Shown here: in pieces, positions 43,806 to 52,391 of the stretch
Layout: every line of letters begins with the position of its first letter
Position numbering within the stretch: position 1 is the stretch's first letter
Assembly (NCBI RefSeq): GCF_000720255.1
Contig: NZ_JOJE01000042.1
Coordinates: 1-64,000, forward strand
Origin: Streptomyces griseus subsp. griseus
GTDB lineage: Bacteria; Actinomycetota; Actinomycetes; Streptomycetales; Streptomycetaceae
Length of the DNA stretch: 64,000 bases
Direction of reading: 5' to 3'
The notes under the pieces: generated by a model
Databases searched by the model: none
Seen by the model: the letters and a program-made list of their open reading frames with translations, nothing else
What the model was told of the DNA's origin: nothing
Position numbers and translations under genes: made by a program

Positions 43806-44423
43806 GTGGAACTTCTCCGACTCTCAAGGGCCGTGAAGCGTCTCGGTGTTCACCCGGTGACGCTTCGTCTTTGGGCTGACTCGGGGAAGATTCCGGTGGC
43901 TTGGGTTGGCCGTGAGCGCCGGTTCTCCTCGATCGACGTCGAGGCGATGAAGGTTTCCACCGGTAGCGAGCGTGTCCGCCTGGAGGGCCTGTACGTGCGC
44001 GTGTCCGGCTCCAGCGGGCAGGAATCCTCGCTGGGAGCACAGGAGAAGGAGCTGCGGGCCACCTCCACCGGTGAGATCGTCAAGGTCTTCCATGACCGGG
44101 CGTCGGGCCTGCGGGAGGACCGGCCGGGTCTCAACCGTCTGCTGCGGGCCGTCACCGATGGCTCGGTGACGGTCGTGCGTGTCACGTACGAGGACCGGCT
44201 CGCACGGTTCGGGGTCGGCTGGCTGGGGCACCTGCTGGCCGTGCACGGCGCAACCCTCGAAGTACTGCACCCGAAGAAACTCGGCGGCCGGGACGAACTC
44301 CTCGAAGACTTCGTGTCGTTGGTCACCACCTTCGCCGGCCGTCTGTACGGGATGCGGTCGGCTGATAACCGGCGTCGTCTGCTGGCCGAGTCCGGGCAGT
44401 GCCATCCTGGTGGTGGGCAGTGA
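43806..44423 (+). CDS. tnpA: IS607 serine recombinase (TnpA)
   Basis: Site-specific recombinase of 205 residues. An N-terminal MerR-like winged helix (GVHPVTLRLWADSGKIPVAW) binds DNA, and the resolvase domain starts EGLYVRVSGSSGQE with the nucleophile Ser. DRASGLREDRPGLNRLL and RVTYEDRLARFG are typical IS607 motifs. The GTG at 43806 starts the conserved helix-turn-helix. The frame is intact, so excision and insertion could still occur even though tnpB is interrupted. Confidence 0.92.
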   Translation: MELLRLSRAVKRLGVHPVTLRLWADSGKIPVAWVGRERRFSSIDVEAMKVSTGSERVRLEGLYVRVSGSSGQESSLGAQEKELRATSTGEIVKVFHDRASGLREDRPGLNRLLRAVTDGSVTVVRVTYEDRLARFGVGWLGHLLAVHGATLEVLHPKKLGGRDELLEDFVSLVTTFAGRLYGMRSADNRRRLLAESGQCHPGGGQ

Positions 44424-46396
44424 GCCGGAAGCTGCCACTCGCCGATGGTGAGACTTCGCGCACCGCGTGCACCCGCGCGCTTGTGCGCAGGGGCGTGGAC
44501 GAGAAGAGCGGTGAAGTCCTGTCGCAGGCCATGCTCGCGGAGCGCGTCGGCTGGTGCGCCGACCTGGTAGCGGGCATGGTGGTTGCGCTGATGGGCGAAC
44601 ACTGGAACGCAGGCGACGTCGATGCCCTCGCCTCCGGGCAGGATGCCGGGGGCCAGAAACTGCCGTCGAACGCTTGGATGGCGCTGCGGCGCCTGGGCTG
44701 GACCGTGACCGCTCCCGAGGGGGTGAAGGTCAATGACCGGATCGTGCGCATGGCCCAGGAGCAGGCCGGGCGGGCTCTGCGCTCGGCGAAGTGGCGCGCT
44801 GACCTGACTGCCGGGGTTGTGGCCACGTGGCTGGCCGATCCACTGGGGCGCACCCCTGCGCAGTGGGCGCAGGTACGGGCCGCGGTACCGGGCGGGGGGC
44901 ATCTGCCCTCCAGCATCATCAAAGGCCGCACACGGCAGGTGGCCAAGTACCGGCAGGAATGCGGTCGGCTGCCCGTGGACGTGTTCGAGCTCGAAGGCAC
45001 GCCCAGGGTGGCCCGGATGCTGCTGCTGTCCGCGTGCGACGGGCAGCAGGTCACGATCGAACGCGGCGAGATGGACCCGGGGCGGGCGTTGGTCCGCTTA
45101 CAGTTGCCCACCCGCCCCGACCCGGCCGGGTATCGGGACTGGACGTGGGTGGCGTGCCCGATCGCCCTGCCCCCGACCGTCCCGGCGTCGGCGGTGCTGC
45201 ACCTGCCGACACTGCGGATCGTCCAAGGCACGGTGAGGGCCGATCTCGCCTACACCCACGCCGTCCCCAAGGCCCGGCACAGCGGCCACACGGTCGCGCT
45301 CGGGGTGGACTGGGGCCTGAACACCCTCCTCAGCGCGGGCGCGGCCCGGCTCCACCAGGACCAGACGATCACCGCACTCGGCTCCGGCGCGCAGTAACGG
45401 GCCGGCGGGGTGATGGCCAAGCAGCACCGGCTGCGCCGTCACGGGGAGAAGCTGCACGCCAAGACCGACCACTACACACGGCTCATCGCCGGACAGGAAC
45501 AGCACCCGCTCGCAGGTAAGCACGCCGTCCTGCTGGGCGAGATGCGGGGCGTCGCCGACCGCCGGTCGAACCTCAACGCCGCGTTGGCGTGGTCCGCCGC
45601 GCGGTGGGCCGTCGATCAGGCGATCGCTGCCGGGGCCACCGTCATCTACCTCGAAGACCTCCGCTCGATGGAGGCAAAGGGCATGGGCCGCACCCACAAC
45701 ACCCGCTTGTCGCAGCAGGTGCGCGGTCAGATCGCCGACCGCATGCGCCACCTGGCGGCACAAGCCGGGATCGCCGTGGTAACCGTTTGGGCACGCAACA
45801 CCTCCAAGCACTGCCCGCACTGCCTGACGCCGCTACGCCACCGCAAAGCCCCCGACCGGTCCACCGTGACCGGCTGGAAGTGGGCAATCTGCCCCAACCC
45901 ACCCTGCCGCTGGCAGGGCGACCGCGACCAAGGCGCATGGCGGCGCATCGCGGCACGCGGACTCGCCCACCAGGCCAAGACCGTCGTTGACCGCGCCACC
46001 AGCACCATGACCATCCGCGCCGTGGTGGACAAACTCGAAGCCAAAGCGGTCATCACACCCAAGGCCACCGGGCGCGACCGGTCGAAGACCGGCCCGACCC
46101 GGAACCGAACCACACGCCCCGCGCCCAGGCGACGCGGGGCACCCTCCCCCACCCGGCCCCATGGCCGGGCGGGCCAGCGTCCGGAGGGGCACGCACCACC
46201 GGGCCGGAAGCGGCTGCCCCGCGCAGCCCACCGGCACCAGGGCGTGAAGACGATCAGCAAGACCACCAGGCGGCACAAACCGAGCGGGGCAACGTTGGGC
46301 GCTGGATTCCACCTCCACGCCCACGCCACCCCGCCTCGCTGGCAAACGATCCAACCGATCCCGCAACACGCGGATCACGCAGGATCACTTAACTGA
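44420..46396 (+). pseudogene. tnpB: TnpB RNA-guided nuclease of IS607, long form, with in-frame TAA
   Basis: RuvC-type nuclease of about 658 codons starting at a GTG that overlaps the tnpA stop (GTGA). RuvC-I Asp297 is in ALGVDWGLNTLL, RuvC-II Glu412 in VIYLEDLRSMEAK, zinc cysteines in KHCPHCLTPL and ICPNPPCRW, and RuvC-III Asp503 in GDRDQGAWRRIA. A TAA at 45395-45397 (codon 326) interrupts the frame, and both sides stay in the same frame. TAC (Tyr) is the obvious ancestor. The N-terminal part before RuvC-I is about 100 residues longer than in ISDra2 TnpB, and a 140-residue basic tail follows RuvC-III, where the guide RNA is expected to overlap. As it stands the nuclease is truncated. Confidence 0.88.
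46090..46396 (+). ncRNA. Candidate omega RNA at the tnpB 3' end
   Basis: TnpB elements encode their guide RNA at the tnpB 3' end running to the right element end. Here the last 100 codons have low-complexity Arg/Pro composition and contain two perfect hairpins, CCCCGCG/CGCGGGG at 46117-46139 (9-base loop) and CCCGGCC/GGCCGGG at 46152-46169 (4-base loop). The guide would be read from the flank beyond about 46400. Boundaries are a guess. Confidence 0.5.
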
Positions 46397-46446
46397 TCAG
46401 AGACGCTGCACACCCCTTGGTCAGTCGCGAAGGACCATCGGCGCCA

Positions 46447-46490
46447 TGTCGGGACACCGCCCGCCCTGTTGCCCGAGCGGTGCCCCGACA
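46447..46490. terminator. Hairpin terminator of the esterase-lectin gene
   Basis: TGTCGGGACACCGC (46447-46460) pairs with GCGGTGCCCCGACA (46477-46490) with a single mismatch and a 16-base loop. It begins nine bases beyond the esterase stop on the minus strand. Confidence 0.75.
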
Positions 46491-46498
46491 CGTTCCGG

Positions 46499-47812
46499 TC
46501 AGACGCGGCGGCGGGTGAAGCGCTGGTTGGGGTTGCCGCTGTAGGTGTACTGGGCGATGCGGGCGCCGTCGGCGGTCGAGTACTCCCAGACATCCATCGC
46601 CAGGCCGGACTCCCGGTTGACGAGGCTGATCACGCCACCACCGTGATCGACCACGCGCCACTGCTGGCTGGTGGCGCTGGTGTCGGCCTGCTGGATGATA
46701 TCCGCGCCGGTCGCGGTGCCCGTGGGCTGGAGGAACAGGCCACTGTGCAGTGCCTTGAGGCGGACGTGGCCGTCGCCGGCGTCGACGAACTCGAATTGCT
46801 GGTTGGGGTGACTGTTGGTGGTCCGCTGGACGAGTTGTGCGCCGGCGGCGGTGGAGGCCCCGTTGATCTCGGCGGCCTTGCCGCTGTGCTGGGCCAGCAG
46901 GGTGTAGAGGCCCGGGCCGCCGGGGGAGTCGCCCAGCTGGGCTTCCCACCTGGTGTTGGACCCGGACGCGTCAGCCGGGAGGCGGTCCCGTGCGGCGGTG
47001 TCGCCGTACATGGTCCAGCGAGCCCAGTCGACGACGGTCCTCGGGAAGCGCTGGTCGCTCCAGAAGCTGGTGTGGCTGCCGCCGACGAAGGTGAGGAACG
47101 CCTTGGGCCAGGTGATCTCCGTGTACGCCTGCCGGGCCGAGGAGTACGACGTGGTCGAGTCCCGGTCGCCGTGGACGAACAGGACTTTGGCCGAGACCGA
47201 GCTGGACGGGTTGCCCATGTCCACGCAGGACTGGGGGTTGGCGGAGATGATCCGGCTGTCGGGCCAGGAGGTCAGCAGCCCGTGGGTGACCATGCCGCCC
47301 AGGGAGTGGCCCGAGACGCCGACGCCGATGCCGGTGTTGATGTGCCCGGCCAGCGGACCGCTCGCGTTGAGCGCGAGGGTGTTGGTGAGGACCTGAGAGA
47401 CGTCCTTGGAGGAGTTGCCGTTGTTGACGTCGCTGAAGTTGTGGTTGAAGTGCGGGGCGGGGACGACGAAGCCCGCCGAGGCCAGGGCCCGGATGATGAA
47501 CAGGGAGTTCTGCGGGCTGCTTCCGTAACCGTGGGTGAAGTTGTAGACGGGGAAGAGCCCGCCTGCAACCGGGGCGTCCGTCACCGGGCTGCCGCCGGCG
47601 GTGCCGGTGGCCGGGTAGTAGACGTAGGTGGTGCACGGGCGGCTGCCGCGGGTCCAATTGTACCGGCGCACGCCGACCGCGAACGGCGTGGTCGGCGCGG
47701 TGTCCAGTGGCCCGGCGGCGGCCGGTGCCTGTCCTGCCCCTAGCAGGGACAGGCCCACGCCTGTCGCTCCGGCAGCGCTCAGCCTGAGGAAGGTCCGTCG
47801 TCGCAGGGTCAT
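46499..47812 (-). CDS. Secreted dienelactone-hydrolase/cutinase-like esterase with ricin-type lectin domain
   Basis: Extracellular enzyme of 437 residues. The leader MTLRRRTFLRLSAAG is a twin-arginine signal (RRRTFLRL) with a hydrophobic core up to about 33. The alpha/beta hydrolase has its nucleophile in GVSGHSLGGMVTHG, acid in FVHGDRDSTT and His in GGSHTSFW. From about 310 a beta-trefoil carbohydrate-binding domain (ricin B type) shows QxW repeats such as HPNQQFEF, SQQWRVV and NPNQRFT. It probably deacylates plant polysaccharide while bound to sugar. GGAG precedes the ATG. A paralogue lacking the lectin at its C terminus lies at 63788. Confidence 0.88.
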   Translation of the reverse strand: MTLRRRTFLRLSAAGATGVGLSLLGAGQAPAAAGPLDTAPTTPFAVGVRRYNWTRGSRPCTTYVYYPATGTAGGSPVTDAPVAGGLFPVYNFTHGYGSSPQNSLFIIRALASAGFVVPAPHFNHNFSDVNNGNSSKDVSQVLTNTLALNASGPLAGHINTGIGVGVSGHSLGGMVTHGLLTSWPDSRIISANPQSCVDMGNPSSSVSAKVLFVHGDRDSTTSYSSARQAYTEITWPKAFLTFVGGSHTSFWSDQRFPRTVVDWARWTMYGDTAARDRLPADASGSNTRWEAQLGDSPGGPGLYTLLAQHSGKAAEINGASTAAGAQLVQRTTNSHPNQQFEFVDAGDGHVRLKALHSGLFLQPTGTATGADIIQQADTSATSQQWRVVDHGGGVISLVNRESGLAMDVWEYSTADGARIAQYTYSGNPNQRFTRRRV

Positions 47813-48170
47813 GGTGACTCCTTGAGTGCGGGGAGGGGCGGAAGGTTTGGTGTTCGGCTGGTCCCGTTGCCGGGTGCGTCCCGTCGGCGGCAGAGGCCGA
47901 CAGGTCGACGGGCGCGCGGCGCGACAGCGGGTGTGGGTGCTCCTGCCACCCGCGTGGGGCGGCAGGAGCGGCGTGCGGTTGGTCGGGCGCACCGGATGTC
48001 GGGGGGAGTGTGGCCGTTCCGGTCGAGCACGGCCTGGTTCTCCCAGGCGCTGCCGCATTTGTTGCTGTCGGCCACCGAGTGAGCGGAGCACTGCTGTGAG
48101 GCCGCGATGATGTCGCCGGTGCCGTCGTGGTCCTGGCGGTGCGACGTCGGTGACGCAGGCTATGAGGTAG
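47813..48170. other. Intergenic region upstream of the esterase-lectin
   Basis: 358 bases. A minus frame reads VADSNKCGSAWENQAVLDRNG, which looks protein-like but matches no family I know and has no start or partner. It may be a relic, and the esterase promoter should also be here. Confidence 0.4.
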
Positions 48171-50090
48171 TCACGTCGTGTCGCCGTGTCTGGGCATGAC
48201 GTCGATGACCGCCGTGACCGGTCCTGTGGCGGTCGTCCCGGTGACTGTCACCTCACCCGGCCTGTCGGTCGCGCCAGGTGGCAGCGGCTGCCAGCGGACG
48301 GGGACAGTGGTGATCTTGTTCTTGGCGGTGGTGAGCATGCGGATGGAAGAGGGCAGCTGCGGAGCGGCCCTCACCACGGTGCCGGTGTAGACGGTGTCCT
48401 GGAGGATGTGCTTGGCGCGGCTGGCGTTGAAGACGTTGATGGACGCGTGCGGCTCCCATGTGTTCGCCAGTCCGGGCACGGCCCGGAACATCGGCTGGTA
48501 GCCGGCCGGCTCCCACACCAGTGCCCCTGAACCTCGGTTGTCGACCACGTCGTTGGCGGCCTGGAACACCCTCCGGATCGCGTCCGCCTGCCCCTGAACG
48601 GTTCGCGGGTACGGTGAGTTGGGCAACGGCGAGCCGTCGCCGCCCGACGCGGGGTAGGCGGTTTCGGCGATGTCGATTTCGTAGCCGGGGTACGTGGTGG
48701 CCATGGTGTTCAGGTTGAGATCCAGCGCCTCGGGCGTACCGTGCCATTCCGGGTAGTACGAGATGGCCAGCACATCGGGGTTCTGGCCCTTGGCCTTCAC
48801 CCGGGTGAGGAACTGGTGCCAGAACTCGATGGTTTTGGCGAGCTTGTCCTTGTCGACGATCACGTGTATCTCGACCTTGGATGTCGGTGACGCGTCGCGG
48901 ACGGCCTTGATCCCGGCCGCGGCCAGGGTGGTGAACCGGTCCCACGACTGGTCGTAGAGCTGCTGCTCCACCGGGTCGGTCGACCGCCAGTATTTCCACA
49001 GCAGGCCACCGCCGGGCTTGGACTGGTAGATATCGGCCTGGTCGACGAAATACGGCGGATTCGTCGTGCCGATGTGGGCCGCCTCGCTGCCGTACATGAA
49101 GCCATTGATGATCTCGTTGCCGACGGCCACCTTCTCCGGTGTGGTGCCCTGCCGGATCAACCGCTTCAGATAGTCGGCGGTGAAGTCGTACACGGTCTGG
49201 GACAGGTCCGCGAACTCCAGCTCGGCCCAGGCGCGTGGTTTTGGTTGCTTGCTCGGGTCGGCCCACGAGTCCGCGTAGTGGAAGTCGATCCCCAGGCCCA
49301 TGCCCCGCTGCTTGATCCACTTGGCTGAGGCCAGTGAGCGCTCCGGGCCCTGGCGCGGTATCGGCGTCGGTTGACCGGTGCTCTCGCTGCGCGGCTCGTT
49401 GAATATCCGCAGCCGGCTGTACTCGATGCCACGGTCCTTGGCCACGTCGAGCAGGTGTGGCCCGGCGCCGCGGTTCTCGGCCAGGGGGTCGACCCAGTAT
49501 TGCTGGTCCTGGACGTCGTCCATCCAGGACAGATCGGCGCCGAGGGTGAGGTCGTCGCGCAGGTAGTTGAAGACCTGGAGCTCGCTGACACCTGCCCGGG
49601 CCCGGCCCGGCCCACCTGCGAAGGTCAGCCGGACGAAGCGTGTTGCCGGCCGAGTGAACAGGTGCACTTCCCCTCGCGACACGGTTCGGTTGTGGGACCT
49701 GTCGGCTATGGTCTTCCACCGGCGACCGTCGGATGAGGCCTCGACGACGTACCGGTGGGCCACGCCGCGGTCCGGGAAGAGCACCTTGACCTTGCGCAGG
49801 TTGTCGTAAGTTCCACCGAGGTCGACGGTGAGCCACTGACGGGCGCCGGCACGACTGGGTTGCCAGGACGTCGTCGGGTCGCCGTCGATGGCCAGACGGG
49901 CGTTCGACGAGCCGGCGGCGGCCGTCGCCGCGGCCCAGGGCTTGGCAGCGATATTGCTTTCGATCGGCTTGATGTCCGCGGTTCCGAAGGTCGCGTGGGC
50001 CGGGTTGGGCACCATGAGTAGATTCGCGGACACCATGGTGACCAACGTCGTCGTGACCGCGATGGCGCGGGGCAGACGCTTGCTGCTCAT
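48171..50090 (-). CDS. GH53 endo-beta-1,4-galactanase with F5/8-type N-terminal domain
   Basis: Secreted arabinogalactan endo-1,4-beta-galactosidase of 639 residues. The signal peptide is about 1-33 (ending NPAHA). A discoidin-like galactose-binding domain at about 40-175 contains ARLAIDGDPTTSWQ and WLTVDLGG. The GH53 barrel starts GADLSWMDDVQDQQ, has its acid/base Glu in EKVAVGNEIINGFMYG and the nucleophile in YEIDIAETAYPA, and the C terminus has an Ig-like domain (PVRWQPLPPG). It cuts the galactan side chains of type I arabinogalactan. It is third gene of a unit with PL9 and GH43. Confidence 0.92.
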   Translation of the reverse strand: MSSKRLPRAIAVTTTLVTMVSANLLMVPNPAHATFGTADIKPIESNIAAKPWAAATAAAGSSNARLAIDGDPTTSWQPSRAGARQWLTVDLGGTYDNLRKVKVLFPDRGVAHRYVVEASSDGRRWKTIADRSHNRTVSRGEVHLFTRPATRFVRLTFAGGPGRARAGVSELQVFNYLRDDLTLGADLSWMDDVQDQQYWVDPLAENRGAGPHLLDVAKDRGIEYSRLRIFNEPRSESTGQPTPIPRQGPERSLASAKWIKQRGMGLGIDFHYADSWADPSKQPKPRAWAELEFADLSQTVYDFTADYLKRLIRQGTTPEKVAVGNEIINGFMYGSEAAHIGTTNPPYFVDQADIYQSKPGGGLLWKYWRSTDPVEQQLYDQSWDRFTTLAAAGIKAVRDASPTSKVEIHVIVDKDKLAKTIEFWHQFLTRVKAKGQNPDVLAISYYPEWHGTPEALDLNLNTMATTYPGYEIDIAETAYPASGGDGSPLPNSPYPRTVQGQADAIRRVFQAANDVVDNRGSGALVWEPAGYQPMFRAVPGLANTWEPHASINVFNASRAKHILQDTVYTGTVVRAAPQLPSSIRMLTTAKNKITTVPVRWQPLPPGATDRPGEVTVTGTTATGPVTAVIDVMPRHGDTT

Positions 50091-50177
50091 GTCCTTCTCC
50101 TGACGAGGTGATGTACGTGCGGCATGGGCTGTTCCGTACGCTCCGCCGGCCCCAGAAGACGGCGGAGCACGGGAATG

Positions 50178-52391
50178 TCAGCCGGCCGCGGCTCCGACGT
50201 CGAGGTAGTCGACGTTGGGCAGTCCGGTTGCCGTGGTCGGATCCAGCCGGATGGTGTTGCTGCCGGCGTTCAACCGGACCGTCACGGTCTTGGTCGTCCA
50301 GGTCGTCCACGCACCGGTGGACTCGAACGAAAGCACCCCTGTCATGGCTCCGTTGATGACGAGGTTCGCGGGCCTCGCACCGGTGGTGGCGCCATTGGCG
50401 AACCGGATCTCCAGCGTCGCCGTACGGGCGGTCTCGGAGGTCACGGTGAACTCCGCGAAGGCCCCAACAGCGGGGTCGCCGTTGCAGAACCCGCTGCCGG
50501 AATAGCCGGCTTGATTGGAGTCGCTCGTGCCCCGGCACTGCGCCGGAGCGGTCTCTGCCTCGTAACGCCCCGGAGGTGCTGGTGTGCTGGCCGAGGTCTT
50601 GACGAGTGAGAGTTGGTCGACGGTGACGCCGCCCGAACCCGACGCCCGCACGGTGACGGTGGCGGCCCCGCCGGGCAGCTCGATACCGGTGAGCTCGCGC
50701 TTGGCCCAGCCGCTCGACGACGGGATGCCGAGGGTGCGTTGGCTGCCGTTGGCGCCGGTGATCACGACCTGTCCGGCGCTACCCCGAGCGTGCAGGGACA
50801 GGGTGTAGGTGCCTGCGGGCACCGACTCGACCCGCTGCTCGACGCCGCCGCTGTTGCTCACCTGGAGGGCGAAGCGAGACCCGTTCACACCACCGTTGAC
50901 GTTGGTCACCGAACCACCGAGGTTCCGCCATCCCCGTACGCTGGAGACGATGACGCGGTCGGCCTGGATGTCGGGGTTGAGGATGTAGTTGTTCGCCGGC
51001 CCGATGCGCCACTCCCCGGTCGTGGCGTTGAACTGCCACTGGCTCACCGAGTGGAACTGTGGTCTCGCGCCGGTCTTGGTCACCGGCATCCACTGGTTGT
51101 ACCCGATGCCGTTCCAGGCGAAGTCGGCCCAGCGGTCGCCGGCGAAGATCACCGTGTTCTGCTTGGTGCCCTTGACCGTCATGAAGAACCCGGTCTGGGT
51201 CACGTGGCTGTAGTCCATCTCGGTGCCGGCAAGCGTGTACTCGCTGGTGTAGGAACCCTGGATGTTGCCGCTGGTTGACTCCAGGACGTGCGCGACCGAA
51301 CTGTTCCAGCCGTGCAGATCCGAGGCCGCGTGATAGTACTTGCCGTCGAGTTTGAACATGGCGTTGCCCTCGCGGCCGGAGGAGTTCTGGCCGATCTGCA
51401 CGGCGGGCTCCGCCCGCAGCGAGTCGGACTCCCTGAGCTTGCTGACGAAGGCGCGGCCACGTCCTTCCCGGTTGGAGAAGATCAGGTAGTCCTTGCCGTC
51501 GTCGTCGGTGAAGACGGTCTGATCTCCGGTGCCGGTCGTGGGCGAGTTGGTGATCTGGGTCTGGAAGTGGCCGTAGTCGAAGGTGTCGGTGGGGGAGTCA
51601 CCCTGGAGGAACAGGACCCCGTGCCCGCCTCCGACGTAGGCCTGGGTGGCGAGCACGTACTTGCCGGTGTTCTCGTTGTACGAGACTCCGAGGCGCCCGA
51701 CCCACCCTGCCTGACCGAGGGTGGCGCCGTTCTGGATCCTGGTCGAGCGCGTCGCGACGCGGTTCTCGAACTTCCAGTTCACCAGGTCCTTGGACGAGTA
51801 CACGGGGATCGAGACGAAGCTGACGTTCCCGTCGTACTTCTTCGTCGGATTGGCCCGGTAGAGCTCGGCGCCGGTGTAGTGCACGCCGTACCAGTAGTAG
51901 GTGTCGCCGAACTTGAAGACCCCACCGCCCTGCGAATAGATGGGGTTGCCGCTGGTGTCGTTCCAGAAGGTGTTGTTCGTGATGGTCTGGAACGTGCCCT
52001 CGTCGGCGGCCTTTAGATCGGCGGCGGCGGTCATCAGTGCCGTCTTCGCGTCGGCGACGTCCGACGTGGTCGCCGAAGTGTCGCCGGCGACCTCAGCCGC
52101 GGCGGTCAACGCCTTGGCGAAGGGCTTCCAGGAGTCAGCCGTGTACTTCGTCGGAGTGCGCGTCTGGTAGTCGGACACCAGGTACTCGAGGCCGCGATCC
52201 ACCACCGGTCCAGCAGCCGCCCCCTGGTCCTGGAGCTCCGTTGCCTGTCTCTGCGTTGCAGGTGTCTCAGCCGCGGCGGTGCTCGCCGAGAGCGGCGCCG
52301 CCAACACCACGGACAGCAGGGTGGCGGCGGCCAACTTCCAGTACTTGGAGACGACACGCGATCTTTGCCTCAAGAGGTCACCTTCCGTCAT
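50178..52391 (-). CDS. GH43 galactanase-like enzyme with FIVAR and carbohydrate-binding domains
   Basis: Secreted multidomain enzyme of about 737 residues. A signal peptide (LAAATLLSVVLAAPLSAS) is followed by a small helical FIVAR-like module, then a five-bladed propeller starting NPIYSQGGGVFKFGDTYYWY, which matches exo-beta-1,3-galactanases (GH43_24). A galactose-binding-like domain and a CBM35/CBM6-like domain (YEAETAPAQCRG, NVDYLDVG) follow. I list the ATG at 52391, which overlaps the PL9 stop. A TTG at 52373 preceded by GGAAGGTGA gives a more usual signal peptide and may be the true start. It should trim galactan exposed by the GH53 enzymes. Confidence 0.85.
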   Translation of the reverse strand: MTEGDLLRQRSRVVSKYWKLAAATLLSVVLAAPLSASTAAAETPATQRQATELQDQGAAAGPVVDRGLEYLVSDYQTRTPTKYTADSWKPFAKALTAAAEVAGDTSATTSDVADAKTALMTAAADLKAADEGTFQTITNNTFWNDTSGNPIYSQGGGVFKFGDTYYWYGVHYTGAELYRANPTKKYDGNVSFVSIPVYSSKDLVNWKFENRVATRSTRIQNGATLGQAGWVGRLGVSYNENTGKYVLATQAYVGGGHGVLFLQGDSPTDTFDYGHFQTQITNSPTTGTGDQTVFTDDDGKDYLIFSNREGRGRAFVSKLRESDSLRAEPAVQIGQNSSGREGNAMFKLDGKYYHAASDLHGWNSSVAHVLESTSGNIQGSYTSEYTLAGTEMDYSHVTQTGFFMTVKGTKQNTVIFAGDRWADFAWNGIGYNQWMPVTKTGARPQFHSVSQWQFNATTGEWRIGPANNYILNPDIQADRVIVSSVRGWRNLGGSVTNVNGGVNGSRFALQVSNSGGVEQRVESVPAGTYTLSLHARGSAGQVVITGANGSQRTLGIPSSSGWAKRELTGIELPGGAATVTVRASGSGGVTVDQLSLVKTSASTPAPPGRYEAETAPAQCRGTSDSNQAGYSGSGFCNGDPAVGAFAEFTVTSETARTATLEIRFANGATTGARPANLVINGAMTGVLSFESTGAWTTWTTKTVTVRLNAGSNTIRLDPTTATGLPNVDYLDVGAAAG

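Larger units (their letters stand above)
43770..46400 (+). mobile_element. IS607-family insertion sequence (ends approximate)
   Basis: A serine recombinase gene and a tnpB gene overlap by four bases, the IS607 layout. The left end lies near 43770, in ttttgcttaacaaccctcag, and the right end near 46385-46400, in ggatcacttaactgatca. Both contain cttaac. IS607 elements make no target duplication and have no terminal inverted repeats, so the exact ends cannot be fixed from sequence alone. It abuts the FAH relic. Confidence 0.8.

Noticed and set aside
46117..46169. CRISPR-like repeats near tnpB
   Set aside because: Only two unrelated hairpins, no repeated units with spacers. They fit an omega RNA better.
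47813..48075. Small protein starting MADSNKCGSAWENQ on the minus strand
   Set aside because: Only the first 25 residues look protein-like, and the remainder is Arg/Pro-rich shadow without a ribosome site.
48253..50538. 761-codon minus-strand frame overlapping the GH53 and GH43 genes
   Set aside because: Out-of-frame reading of the GH53 gene with repetitive Arg/Gly/Pro content and no domain.
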